DNA of 64,000 bases from Chloroflexota bacterium (GTDB lineage Bacteria > Chloroflexota > Dehalococcoidia > JACQUA01). Location: NCBI GenBank assembly GCA_016210565.1, contig JACQUA010000286.1:1-64000 (forward strand). Direction: 5' to 3'. This document shows positions 1-9,564 of the stretch, piece by piece; position 1 is the stretch's first letter; each line of letters starts with the position of its first letter. A program made the position numbers and the translations under genes. Below the pieces are notes generated by a model that saw nothing but the letters and a program-made list of their open reading frames with translations, searched no databases and was not told the DNA's origin.

Positions 1-1647
1 GTCCCCGTTGGGATTGAAGGCAGGATTGCCGGTCTGTGTCCCGAAGCAGTGCTGGAATGCGCCGAAGTCCTCGAGGTCCACATCGCGGTCCCCGTCGATG
101 TCTCCGGGGACAACGGAGGGGAGCGGAGACGGGGTAGGTGCAGGGGTGGAGGTCGGGGTTGGCGTGGGGGTGGGAGCCGGGGATGGCGTCGGCGTGGCGG
201 CGGGTGTGGGGCTGGCCGGAGGAGTGGGCGTGGGGGTGGGGAGGATGGGGCCGATCTTCGCAATGCTGATAAAGGAGTCCTGCCCGCCGGCGGGAAACTG
301 GCTGTAGCCAGTGAAGGCGCCATAGGTGGAGCCGACGATGTAGGCGATCCCGGACCCCAGGGCGACGCCGAAAGCGGTATCGTAGTTGTTCGTCCCGAAC
401 TGAAGGGTCCAGATGTCATTGCCCTCGGAATCATAGATGCGGGCGAAAGCATCGGGACTACCCGGCGGGCCCAGGGCCGACTGGCCGGGCAGCGCGCCGA
501 AAGTGTAGCCGGCGGCGATGGCATTCCCGGCGGCGTCGGAGGCGAGGCCGTAGAGATAATCGGTGACTGCCGTCCCGAACTGGCGGGTCCATACTTCGTT
601 GCCCGAGTCGTCTATCTTGCGGACGAAGGCGTCGGTTCCGCCGGGTGCGGACCGTCCGGGGAAGACACCCGTGGTGTGCCCGCCCACGTAGCCCCTGGCC
701 GCGGCGTAGACGTAGTCGTTGCCGGAGGTGCCGAAGGGACGGAACCAGAGCTCGTTGCCGCTGCTGCGGTCAAGCTTCTGGACGAAACCGTCGGCAGGGC
801 CGGGACTTCCTTCCTGGTAGCCGGCCACTACAGGGTTTCCGGCAGGGTCCAGAACGATAGCCGTCGCGGCAGTGGGGCCGCCATTGTTGGATTCCCGCTT
901 CCAGACCAGGATGCCGCCGAAATCATATTTGAGGTTTATGTTCAGCGGGCCGCTGGGGTGAGAAGCAGTAGTTGCCACATACGCTCCGGGGGGCGGCAGT
1001 AGCGGGGGCGTCTCTGATGGCGTGGAAGGATTCAACGGCGCTGGTTGGTCCACCGCCAGGGAGTAGGGGATATCGTCCCCGGTCGTGCCGAACTGCTCGA
1101 TCCACTGGCGGACGCCAGTGCTATCGTACCTGGTAAGGAATGCGTCATACTGGCCTCCTAAAGATCCCTGGCCCGAAAGGGTGCCAGTGGTGTAGCCAGC
1201 CACAAAGACATCCGTCCCGTTGGTGGCGACGGCGCGGGCCACGGTCTCGCTGCCGGCCACCCCGGCCCCGAACTGGCGGTTCCAGAGTTCCTGGCCGGTC
1301 TGGTCGTATTTGCGGACGAAGGCCTGGGTCTCGGTCCCGGTCTCAGTGAACCCCACCACGTAGGCGTTGTTCTGGTTGTCTACGGCCACGGCCAGTGCCC
1401 GGTCGCTGCCGGGGCCGCCGAACTGCCGGATCCAGGCGATGCCCACGGGGCCCGTGTCCAGTGGCCTCGCCGGCGGGTTCGAGGCTTGGGGAGTGGCCGG
1501 CGGCCGCGGTGTAGGCGTGGGTGAAGGAGCGGGGGCCGGGAGTGGCGCGGCTCCGGCGGCCAGATTCACCATGAGCAAGACCCCCAGCGCCAGCGGAAGA
1601 ACCGGCACACCCATGCCGGCGGTGGTATTCAGATGATGTGCTTTCAT
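1..1647 (-). CDS. Secreted SBBP-type beta-propeller repeat protein with C-terminal dockerin-like segment (runs off the window start; absent from the ORF track)
   Basis: Reverse-strand reading from ATG at 1647 stays open to base 1: MKAHHLNTTAGMGVPVLPLALGVLLMVNLAAGAAPLPAPAPSPTPTP... then repeats such as VAGYTTGTLSGQGSLGGQYDAFLTRYDSTGVRQWIEQFGTTGDDIPYSLAVD, a Pro/Thr linker, and GDIDGDRDVDLEDFGAFQHCFGTQTGNPAFNPNGD at the edge. Confidence 0.85.
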   Translation of the reverse strand, partial: MKAHHLNTTAGMGVPVLPLALGVLLMVNLAAGAAPLPAPAPSPTPTPRPPATPQASNPPARPLDTGPVGIAWIRQFGGPGSDRALAVAVDNQNNAYVVGFTETGTETQAFVRKYDQTGQELWNRQFGAGVAGSETVARAVATNGTDVFVAGYTTGTLSGQGSLGGQYDAFLTRYDSTGVRQWIEQFGTTGDDIPYSLAVDQPAPLNPSTPSETPPLLPPPGAYVATTASHPSGPLNINLKYDFGGILVWKRESNNGGPTAATAIVLDPAGNPVVAGYQEGSPGPADGFVQKLDRSSGNELWFRPFGTSGNDYVYAAARGYVGGHTTGVFPGRSAPGGTDAFVRKIDDSGNEVWTRQFGTAVTDYLYGLASDAAGNAIAAGYTFGALPGQSALGPPGSPDAFARIYDSEGNDIWTLQFGTNNYDTAFGVALGSGIAYIVGSTYGAFTGYSQFPAGGQDSFISIAKIGPILPTPTPTPPASPTPAATPTPSPAPTPTPTPTSTPAPTPSPLPSVVPGDIDGDRDVDLEDFGAFQHCFGTQTGNPAFNPNGD

Positions 1648-2058
1648 GTAGTCGCCTCTTCATACCCGGCTCCCCTCGAGTCCGGGGTCCTGGGTCTAGA
1701 GTACCGGCAAATCCCCCTTTCGAAAACTGATCGTGTCCCACATCTCGGGCTGGACACAGAGGACCGGTACCGCAGGCCTCCGTGCCTGCGACAGTTGGAC
1801 CTTGTACGGCGCCTTCTTGTGCCAATGACCGTTTCCGGAACGAATTGGATGCTTGCGATTCGTCACTAATGGATTAAGTTTGTCTTGTCCAAGATCCAGC
1901 GCTCACAGGCGGGGACGCCTGTGGTACCGGTCATTCGCAACCTCGCTTGGAGCAATCAAACTATTGGCTGCGCCTATGTTTCACATCTCAAGAGACGCTC
2001 TGTGTTCAGCCCTGGAGATGTGGGTAAGGATCAGTTTCGAAAAGCGGGAGAGGAGCTT

Positions 2059-5000
2059 CTACGCGCCTGCGGTCCTCCCGAAGCTAATACCGATCAGCGC
2101 CAGATCGTAAACATCGACAATGCCGTCATGATTGACGTCGGCGTCGGGGTTGAAGCCCGGTTCGCCGGCGCGCTTATTAAAGGAGGCCGCCAGGAGGTCC
2201 AGGTCCGCGTTGTTGACAGCGCCGTCATGGTTCACATCCCCTGGCTGGAACCCCGGGCCCGGAGATGGCTGCGGGGTGGGCGTTGGCGTGGCCGCGGGTG
2301 TCGTGCCTTTGATAGCCAGGCTATGGTAGTCGCCAGCGCCCACGGCCACGGCGCCGGTGAGGCCGCTGGGCTGGACTGGCACATTGCTATTGGTTGGCGT
2401 GCCGTTGCCCAACTCACCCTCAGTGTTAGCGCCCCAGGCCCAGACGGTGCCGTCGCCCTTGAGCGCCAGGCTATGGAAGGAGCCCCCGGCCACGGCCACG
2501 GCGCCGGTGAGGCCAGTGGCCTGGACGGGGACATTGCTACGGGTGAAGGTCCCGTTGCCCAACTGACCGTAATAGCTATCACCCCAGGCCCAGACGGTGC
2601 CGTCGTCCTTGACCGCCAGGCTATGGTGGTCGCCCCCGGCCGCGGCCACGGCGCCGGTGAGTCCGCTGACCTGGACGGGGCTACTGGTGCTGGTGGTAGT
2701 GCCGTCGCCCAACTGGCCGGAGGCGTTGTATCCCCAGGCCCAGACGGCGCCGTCGCCCTTGGCCGCCAGGCTATGGTAGACGCCCCCAGCCACTGCCACG
2801 GCGCCGGTGAGGCCGCTGACCTGGACGGGGACATTGCTATCAGTAGTGGTCCCGTTGCCCAATTGACCGTAGTTGTTATGGCCCCAGGCCCAGACGGTGC
2901 CGTCGCCCTTGACCGCCAGGCTATGGTAGTCGCCCGCGGCCACGGCTACGGCTCCGGTGAGGCCGCTGACATTGACCGGAACAGAGCTGTAGGTCGATGT
3001 TCCGTTGCCCAACTGGCCGTAGGAGTTGTTGCCCCAGGCCCAGAGGGTGCCGTCGTCCTTGACTGCCAGGCTATGGTAAGCTCCCGCCGCCACGGCTATG
3101 GCGCCGGTGAGGCCGCTGACCCGGACGGGGATATTGCTGCGGGTGAATGTCCCGTTGCCCAACTCGCCGGCGTCGTTGTCGCCCCAGGCCCAGACGGCGC
3201 CATCGGCCTTGAGCGCCAGGCTATGGGAGTCGCCCCCGGCCACGGCCACGGCGCCGGTGAGGCCGCTGACCTGGACCGGCACATTGCTATTAGTCGTGGT
3301 CCCGTTGCCCAACTGGCCGGTAGGGTTGAATCCCCAGGCCCAGACGTCTCCTGCCGGGCGCGCCGGCGAAGGGGTTGGGCCGGGTGATGGCGACGGGGAT
3401 GGCGAGGGAGAGGGGCTGGGCGACGGGGATGGAGAGGGGGTAGGCGTCGGCGAAGGCGCCGGAGTAGGTGAAGGGCTAGGCGAGGAGGATGGGGACGGCG
3501 ATGCCGTTGGGGTTGGCAGGGGCGCGGTGCTCTTTATGGCCAGGCTGTGGTGCCTTCCCGCAGCTACGGCCACGGCGCCGGTTATGCCGCTGACCTGGAC
3601 CGGGACATTGCTGCTGGCGGTTGTCGTGTTGCCCAACTGGCCGTAGAGGTTGTAGCCCCAGGCCCAGACGGTGCCGTCACCCTTGAGCGCCAGGCTGTGT
3701 GCGGCTCCGGCGGCCAGAGCTGTGGCTCCGGCGAGGCCGCTGACCTGGACCGGGACGTTGCTGCCGGTGTTCGTCCCGTTGCCCAACTGGCCGAGGAGGT
3801 TGTAGCCCCACGCCCGGACGGTGCCGTCGCTCTTGAGGGCCAGGCTCAGGGATCCCCCGGCAGCCACGGCGATGGCGCCGGTGAGGGCGCTCACCTGGAC
3901 GGGGATATTGCTGCGAGTGAATGTCCCGTTGCCCAACTCGCCGGCGTCGTTGTCGCCCCAGGCCCAGACGGTTCCGTCATCCTTGACCGCCAGGCTATGG
4001 TCCAGGCCCGCGGCCACGGCTACGGCTCCGGTGAGGCCGCGGACCTGGACCGCGTTAGTGGTGCTGGCGGCAGTGCCGTCGCCCAACTGGCCGGAGGCGT
4101 TGTAGCCCCAGGCCCAGACGGAGCCGTCGCCCTTGAGCGCCAGGCTATGTTTGTCGCCCCCGGCCACGGCTACGGCGCCCGTGAGGCCGCTGACCTGGAC
4201 CGGGATATTGCTGCTGGCGAATGTCCCATTGCCCAACTGGCCGGAGGCGTTGAAGCCCCAGGCCCAGACGGTGTTGTCATCCTTGAGCGCCAGGCCATGG
4301 AAGCCTCCGGCAGCGACGGCTATGACGCCGGTGAGGCCGCCGACCTCGACCGGGACATTGCTGTTGGCCGTCGTCCCGTTGCCCAATTGCCCGGCGTCGT
4401 TGAGGCCCCAGGCCCAGACGGCGCCGTTGCTTCTGACCGCCAGGCTATGGGAGTTGCCCCCGGCCACGGCTATGGCGTCCGTGAGGGTACTGACCTGGAC
4501 CGGGATATTGCGATTGGTAGTCGTCCCGTCGCCCAACTGGCCGGTGGGGTTGTAGCCCCAGGCCCAGGCGTCTCCTGCCGGGCGCGCCGGCAAAGGAGTT
4601 GGGCTGGGTGACGGTGATGGCGTGGGTGGAGGAAACGGAGTCGGAGAAGGGCTGGGAGTGGGTGCTGGTGATGGCGAAATAGTGGGAGTAGGGCTTGGCG
4701 GGGCGCCGCCAAGGTCTTGGAAATAAAGATTGCCGGCCCAGGACGGGGAGCGGGAGGTGATGTCGGCATAGACCAGCTTCGGGCTGTTCAGCAATGCCGT
4801 CCCGGTTTTTCTGGGGAAGCGCGGGGCGACGATTTCATGTCCGGCGCCAAAGCCGGTCACGGGGCTGGCAACCCCCCAGAGTCCCCCCAGCGGCTTTTCC
4901 CTGATGTACAGCTCGCCGTATTTGTCCGTTGCCGTTTCCCTCAGGTTGTAGACCAGCTTGAGGTTCCCCGTTGCGTCTCCGTGCATGTCGGCGTTCCACA

Positions 5001-6006
5001 TCTTGAAGCCGGCCGGTGCGGCGAAAACTGCTTCTCTGAGGCCCCAGTCCTGGCGATGATAGATGGTCTGGCCGTCGTCGCCCTGGTAGGCCGCGTGCAG
5101 GCGGCCCATGCCGTCGTAAGCGAGCACGGTGGGCTGCATGAAGTCGGTGGAAACCTGGTCCACGGTCGTGGCGGGCCCCCACACGCCCGATACGCGGTCG
5201 ACGTGGTAGACCGTGTTTCTGTTGGGGTGGGTGCTCCCGTTGGCGGCCGTGTTGTGGGAGAAGACGGTTATCCTGTCCGACGGTCCCAGGATGGCGTTTT
5301 CGTGATAGGTGGTTCCGGCGTCGACAGCATTTTCGTGGACATGGCTGGCCATGACTTTGGCCGACCAGGTCCCCGATGGCCCGGCGCCCCTGACGAACTC
5401 CCACACAGTCCCGCCGTAGGCGTGCCAGCCGTAGTGGGCTGCGATGAGATGGACCTGGTTGGCGCTATCGGCCAAGGCCTTGATGGTCCTGATGCCGTTG
5501 TTGGTTGCTCCGAAGTCGGAGTCATGCCCGTTGCCAGCGTAGCCGGTGTTGGACTGAAGCGTCTGGACCGTCCATGGACCAGAGAGGTTCGAGACATTGC
5601 TGGCCACGCTGAGCTCATAGTTCCATTCCGATCCTCCAGAGGTGGGAGGGACGTCAAAATAGTAGAAAACGAAGACGGCGCCGTTGTGGTCCACCGTAAG
5701 CGTTGGCCCCAGTACCGCGTTGGGCGCGGTGAGAATCGTCTGGACCGTCCAGGTTGCGCCGGAATCCGCCGAAAAAGCATATTTCAAGTCAGCGCCGTTG
5801 CCAAACGCCAGGTGAAACTTGCCGGTGGCGTCTTCGACGAAGTCGTGTCCGCCCCAGTTGGAGATGGGCGAGATGAGGACGGGACCGGCAGCGGCGGCAG
5901 GCTTGCCGCCGAAAGTGATGGCCGGCCAAAGAGCCTGTAATACGATGACCGCGACGAGAAAGAGGGTGAGTGAAGACCGGAATGCCTTGTCGAAACTGCT
6001 CTTCAT
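2059..6006 (-). CDS. Large secreted protein: N-terminal sialidase/BNR-like region, two 7-repeat RCC1 propellers separated by a Pro/Ser/Thr linker, C-terminal dockerin
   Basis: 1315-aa ORF; repeated VWAWGxNxxGQLGNGTxxxSNVPVQVSGLTGAVAVAAGxxHSLALKxDG (7 + 7 copies counted); C-terminus GDVNHDGAVNNADLDLLAASF...DVNHDGIVDVYDLALIGISFGR; N-terminal hydrophobic signal. Confidence 0.9.
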   Translation of the reverse strand: MKSSFDKAFRSSLTLFLVAVIVLQALWPAITFGGKPAAAAGPVLISPISNWGGHDFVEDATGKFHLAFGNGADLKYAFSADSGATWTVQTILTAPNAVLGPTLTVDHNGAVFVFYYFDVPPTSGGSEWNYELSVASNVSNLSGPWTVQTLQSNTGYAGNGHDSDFGATNNGIRTIKALADSANQVHLIAAHYGWHAYGGTVWEFVRGAGPSGTWSAKVMASHVHENAVDAGTTYHENAILGPSDRITVFSHNTAANGSTHPNRNTVYHVDRVSGVWGPATTVDQVSTDFMQPTVLAYDGMGRLHAAYQGDDGQTIYHRQDWGLREAVFAAPAGFKMWNADMHGDATGNLKLVYNLRETATDKYGELYIREKPLGGLWGVASPVTGFGAGHEIVAPRFPRKTGTALLNSPKLVYADITSRSPSWAGNLYFQDLGGAPPSPTPTISPSPAPTPSPSPTPFPPPTPSPSPSPTPLPARPAGDAWAWGYNPTGQLGDGTTTNRNIPVQVSTLTDAIAVAGGNSHSLAVRSNGAVWAWGLNDAGQLGNGTTANSNVPVEVGGLTGVIAVAAGGFHGLALKDDNTVWAWGFNASGQLGNGTFASSNIPVQVSGLTGAVAVAGGDKHSLALKGDGSVWAWGYNASGQLGDGTAASTTNAVQVRGLTGAVAVAAGLDHSLAVKDDGTVWAWGDNDAGELGNGTFTRSNIPVQVSALTGAIAVAAGGSLSLALKSDGTVRAWGYNLLGQLGNGTNTGSNVPVQVSGLAGATALAAGAAHSLALKGDGTVWAWGYNLYGQLGNTTTASSNVPVQVSGITGAVAVAAGRHHSLAIKSTAPLPTPTASPSPSSSPSPSPTPAPSPTPTPSPSPSPSPSPSPSPSPSPGPTPSPARPAGDVWAWGFNPTGQLGNGTTTNSNVPVQVSGLTGAVAVAGGDSHSLALKADGAVWAWGDNDAGELGNGTFTRSNIPVRVSGLTGAIAVAAGAYHSLAVKDDGTLWAWGNNSYGQLGNGTSTYSSVPVNVSGLTGAVAVAAGDYHSLAVKGDGTVWAWGHNNYGQLGNGTTTDSNVPVQVSGLTGAVAVAGGVYHSLAAKGDGAVWAWGYNASGQLGDGTTTSTSSPVQVSGLTGAVAAAGGDHHSLAVKDDGTVWAWGDSYYGQLGNGTFTRSNVPVQATGLTGAVAVAGGSFHSLALKGDGTVWAWGANTEGELGNGTPTNSNVPVQPSGLTGAVAVGAGDYHSLAIKGTTPAATPTPTPQPSPGPGFQPGDVNHDGAVNNADLDLLAASFNKRAGEPGFNPDADVNHDGIVDVYDLALIGISFGRTAGA
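2310..3345 (-). repeat. RCC1-encoding ~150-bp tandem repeat block (C-terminal propeller)
   Basis: Recurrent 'ccccaggcccagacggtgccgtc...gccaggctatgg...ggcgccggtgaggccgctgacctggac' about every 150 bp, 7 copies. Confidence 0.85.
3535..4575 (-). repeat. RCC1-encoding ~150-bp tandem repeat block (N-terminal propeller)
   Basis: Same 150-bp periodicity, 7 copies; separated from the other block by a SPSPSP/TPTP linker (about 3350-3530). Confidence 0.85.
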
Positions 6007-6281
6007 TGTTTCATCTCCAGCGAATGCAGGACAGGTGGAAAAAAACCCGTCTTATATTACCCCTTTTTCCGGCTTTGTCAATACGCAGGTGCAAAAAAGG
6101 TTCAAAAACGGTATACTCAAAGAGGAAATGACGAAGCCCGAATGACGAATGACCAATCTAAAGAGGAAATGACGAAGTCCGAATGGAGTTGGCGTCAGCG
6201 TCCGCCACACGGATTTCTTTGTGCCCCTTGTGCTGTGTCTTTGTGTGAGACCATGCACCACGATTTGGTGCGCTTGTATTA

Positions 6282-8654
6282 GTGTATGAGATGACGGAAC
6301 ATTTCACGGTCTGTCCCTTTGCCGGCTGTCACCAGGACTGCGTGCTCAAAGTCGCGGTCCAGGACGGACGGGCGGTCAAAGTCGAATCGGTGGAGATGCC
6401 CGGCGAGCCGGGCGAAAGGCGCGCCTGTCTACGCGGCCTGGCTTCGCTGCGCTGGTTGTACCATCCGGACCGGCTGAAATACCCGTTGAAAAGGACAGGG
6501 GAGAGGGGAGAAGGGAAATGGGAAAGGGTTTCCTGGGATGAGGCGCTGGACGGGATTGCGTCGAAGTTGCTCGAGATAAGAGAACGATATGGGTCAAGGG
6601 CGGTGAAGGTCATGCCCGGCGGCAGCAGCTCGGTGGGGACGGTCATGGGGCGGCTGGCGGGGTTGCGTTTCGCCAGCGCCTGGGGAGCCGGCGGCGCCTT
6701 CGAGGGGAGGGGCTACACCTCGGACGGCGGCATACCGGCCGCCCTGTTGCTCGTCCTCGGCGACTCTTACCAGAGCCACGACTGCCGGGACTACCTGAAT
6801 TCGAAGATGGTGATTCTCTGGGGAGGCAACCCCGCCGAGACCTGCATCCCGGAGATGAGATATTACCTGGACGCCAGGGAAAACGGCGCCCGGATTGTAA
6901 ACGTCAGCCCTGTCTACCATGCCAGCGCGGCGAAAGCCGACTGGTGGATTCCGGTAAAGACGGCCACGGACGCCGCCCTGGCCCTGGGGATGCTGAACGT
7001 CATCGTCCAGCGGGGGCTTTACGACCGCAGTTATCTATTGCGGCACACTGTGGGGCCGTTTCTGGTACGGTCGGACACCGGGCGTTTCCTCCGGGAGAAG
7101 GACATCAGCGCTGGGGGCTCGGACAGGCCGCTGGTCTGGGAGGTTGAATCCCCCTTAATCCCCCTTTTTCAAAGGGGGAGAGCCGGAGCGGATGTAATCC
7201 CGCCTGTTGAAAAGGGGAGAGCCAGACCCCATGATGAGCCGGGTGTCGGTCCCGCCCTGTCGGGTAGCTTCAATGTCCAGGGCATCGAATGCCGGACGGC
7301 GTTCGACCTTCTGAAGGAAAGGGCGGCGGAGTACCCGCTCGACAAAGCGTCTGAAATCTGCGGACTGCCCGCGGCCACCATTGAGCGCCTTGCGGTGGAA
7401 TATGCTACCAACAAGCCGGCGGCTATCAGGCTGTTTCATGGGATGGCCCGCACTCTCAACAGCAACCTGGCCCTGAGGGCAATCATTACCCTGGGGGCCG
7501 TTACCGGAAACATCGGGGTGAGCGGGGGCGGGGTCTCCCAGCCGGACTGGTCCGGCTATCCGATAGAGCTGAATAGCCGGGGTGTCTCCTCGCCGAAGGG
7601 TGCGCCCGGAGTCAGCACGTTGCCGGGGACAAAGAACTCGCTCCGGGGATGGCGGGCCATAGCTGATGGAAAACCGTACCCGGTAAAGGCGCTGCTCATC
7701 GCCTACCAGAACCCTTTCCAGAACTACGGGAACGTGAGCCGCTACCGGGAGATATTATCGCGAATGGACCTGGTCGTGGTCTCGGATGTGTTCATGACCA
7801 TGACGGCCCGGTTCGCCGATTACGTCTTGCCGGAGGCCAGCACGTTCGAAAGGGCGGACATCGCCATCAGTAAAAACCACCTGGTCCGGATGGAGAAGGC
7901 CGTCGGCCCCGCTGGTGAGGCCAGGACACCCCTGGACATCTGGGGAGGCCTGGCCACGAGGGTAGGGCTTGGCCGGTTCTTCGAGTCCACTGAGGCGGAG
8001 TTGTTCAGGGTATTCCTGGATTCCGGACATCCGTCAGTGGCCGGGATCACCCTGGACAGGCTGGAGCGGGAGAAGGTCGTCCGGGCGAATGTGCCCCTGG
8101 CTGCCTACGTGCCGTTTGCGGATAAGGACTTCCCGACGGCGACGGGGAAGATCGAGTTCTATGTGGAGTCGCAACTGGAGTTTGGCGAGGAATTGCCGTT
8201 CTACCGCGAGCCGCTGGAAAGCGCCCCTCCGGGGTCGGGAAGCGGTTCCCTGCTACGCCTCTTGACTATCAAGACAAAGAACCTGGTGCAATCCCAACTG
8301 GCCAACGTCGACTGGATGCAGGGGCCTGATCCGGCCCCGTACCTCGTCATCAGCCCGGCCGATGCCGGCGCTCGCGGGATCGGGAGTGGAGAGATGGTGA
8401 GGGTCTTCAACGACCGGGGGGACCTGCGAATCAAGGCCAGGGTGAGTTCCACAGTGCCGGCCGGGACGGTCAACGTGTATCACGGTCCCTGGCCGGAGCA
8501 TTTCGTCAAAGGGCACTATAATCAGTTGCTACATGCCATCGACGACCCGAATGCGATCAACCCCGCCCTGGAAACAGACCAGATCGTGAAGGACACGAAA
8601 GCCGCCGCGCATATGGTCCATTACGATGTGCTGGTCAGGGTGGAGCGGGGGTAG
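6282..8654 (+). CDS. Molybdopterin-dependent oxidoreductase catalytic subunit (DMSO reductase superfamily)
   Basis: 790 aa; N-terminal Fe-S motif CPFAGCHQDC...RRACLRG; GNPAETCIPEMRYY, NPFQNYGN, C-terminal molydopterin dinucleotide-binding-like region; followed by a 4Fe-4S subunit. Confidence 0.9.
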   Translation: MYEMTEHFTVCPFAGCHQDCVLKVAVQDGRAVKVESVEMPGEPGERRACLRGLASLRWLYHPDRLKYPLKRTGERGEGKWERVSWDEALDGIASKLLEIRERYGSRAVKVMPGGSSSVGTVMGRLAGLRFASAWGAGGAFEGRGYTSDGGIPAALLLVLGDSYQSHDCRDYLNSKMVILWGGNPAETCIPEMRYYLDARENGARIVNVSPVYHASAAKADWWIPVKTATDAALALGMLNVIVQRGLYDRSYLLRHTVGPFLVRSDTGRFLREKDISAGGSDRPLVWEVESPLIPLFQRGRAGADVIPPVEKGRARPHDEPGVGPALSGSFNVQGIECRTAFDLLKERAAEYPLDKASEICGLPAATIERLAVEYATNKPAAIRLFHGMARTLNSNLALRAIITLGAVTGNIGVSGGGVSQPDWSGYPIELNSRGVSSPKGAPGVSTLPGTKNSLRGWRAIADGKPYPVKALLIAYQNPFQNYGNVSRYREILSRMDLVVVSDVFMTMTARFADYVLPEASTFERADIAISKNHLVRMEKAVGPAGEARTPLDIWGGLATRVGLGRFFESTEAELFRVFLDSGHPSVAGITLDRLEREKVVRANVPLAAYVPFADKDFPTATGKIEFYVESQLEFGEELPFYREPLESAPPGSGSGSLLRLLTIKTKNLVQSQLANVDWMQGPDPAPYLVISPADAGARGIGSGEMVRVFNDRGDLRIKARVSSTVPAGTVNVYHGPWPEHFVKGHYNQLLHAIDDPNAINPALETDQIVKDTKAAAHMVHYDVLVRVERG
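7147..7223. repeat. CCCCCTTTTTC/GAAAGGGGG palindromic repeat, two degenerate units, inside a CDS
   Basis: aatcccccttaatccccctttttcaaagggggagagcc...gtaatcccgcctgttgaaaaggggagagcc; matches intergenic copies near 23942, 24112 and 63335. Confidence 0.85.
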
Positions 8655-8818
8655 AAGGTTTGTAAGGTTTGTAAGGTTCATAAGGTTTATAAAGTTGTAA
8701 CGTTAGAAGGTTTGAACGTAGGAGGACTGGGAGCACGAGGGGGACGAAGGGGAGACTCAATAACCCAATAACCCAAAAACTCAATAACCGAAAAACCCCA
8801 GGGAACTCGACAAGCTGA

Positions 8819-9337
8819 ATGAACTCGAAATACGCTTTTATCTTTGACCTTCGCCGGTGCATCGGGTGCGAGACCTGCACCATCGCCTGCAAGGTGGAAA
8901 ACAACCTGGAGCCGGGAGAGAACTGGATAAGAGTCCACACGCTGGGGGATATCGGGAAGCAGACCTACCCGGAGGTGCGGATGTCTTTCCGTCCGGTGAC
9001 CTGCATGCACTGCCGGAATGCCCCGTGCCTGACCGCCTGCCCGGACGGGGCCATCGTCAGGCGGGAGGATGGCATTGTGTTCATTGACGGGAGCAAATGC
9101 AGCGGCTGCGAGCTATGTTTACCGGCCTGCCCGTACAACGTCATTCATTTCGACGCGCGGAAAAGGCTGGCATCCAAGTGCGACTTTTGCCGGGGGAGGA
9201 TTGACCGCGGCCTGGAGCCTTTCTGCGCCAGGGAATGCCCGGTGGGAGCGATCCGGTTCGCAGAGGGGGGTAACGGGGAGGGCTATGCGCTGCTGCCCGA
9301 AGCCGGCGCCGGCCCGGTGCACCGGTACGTCGAGTAG
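8819..9337 (+). CDS. 4Fe-4S ferredoxin-type electron-transfer subunit (DmsB/NrfC-like)
   Basis: 172 aa; CIGCETCTIACK, CMHCRNAPCLTACP, CSGCELCLPACPYN, CDFCRGRIDRGLEPFCARECP. Confidence 0.9.
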   Translation: MNSKYAFIFDLRRCIGCETCTIACKVENNLEPGENWIRVHTLGDIGKQTYPEVRMSFRPVTCMHCRNAPCLTACPDGAIVRREDGIVFIDGSKCSGCELCLPACPYNVIHFDARKRLASKCDFCRGRIDRGLEPFCARECPVGAIRFAEGGNGEGYALLPEAGAGPVHRYVE

Positions 9338-9564
9338 TTCTTTGAGTTATTGGGTTATTGTGTTTTGGGTTACGTGGTCGCCGCCGGGGGCGGGGAATCT
9401 GTAATCTGTAGTCTGTAGTCTGTAACCCGCAGTCGTGGTGGGTTCGCACAGCCACCCTCCTTCCCTCCGCCCCTCTGTGCTTAACCCACCCTACGCTACT
9501 GTTCGACACCCGCTCCGCCTTGCGAGAGTCCCGACCCGTCGCGACAAGGGGTGTCGCTACGGGC

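Noticed and set aside
49-1002. Plus-strand 317-aa ORF (and 8..307, 645..860)
   Set aside because: Antisense shadow of the minus-strand SBBP/dockerin gene; protein is low-complexity with no family features.
1885-4611. Plus-strand repeat ORFs (1885..3387, 3547..4611 and nested ones)
   Set aside because: Antisense translations of the 150-bp RCC1 repeats; the minus frame gives recognisable RCC1 and dockerin motifs.
6282-6400. Possible Sec residue in the molybdopterin oxidoreductase
   Set aside because: No in-frame TGA is present; the gene is uninterrupted.
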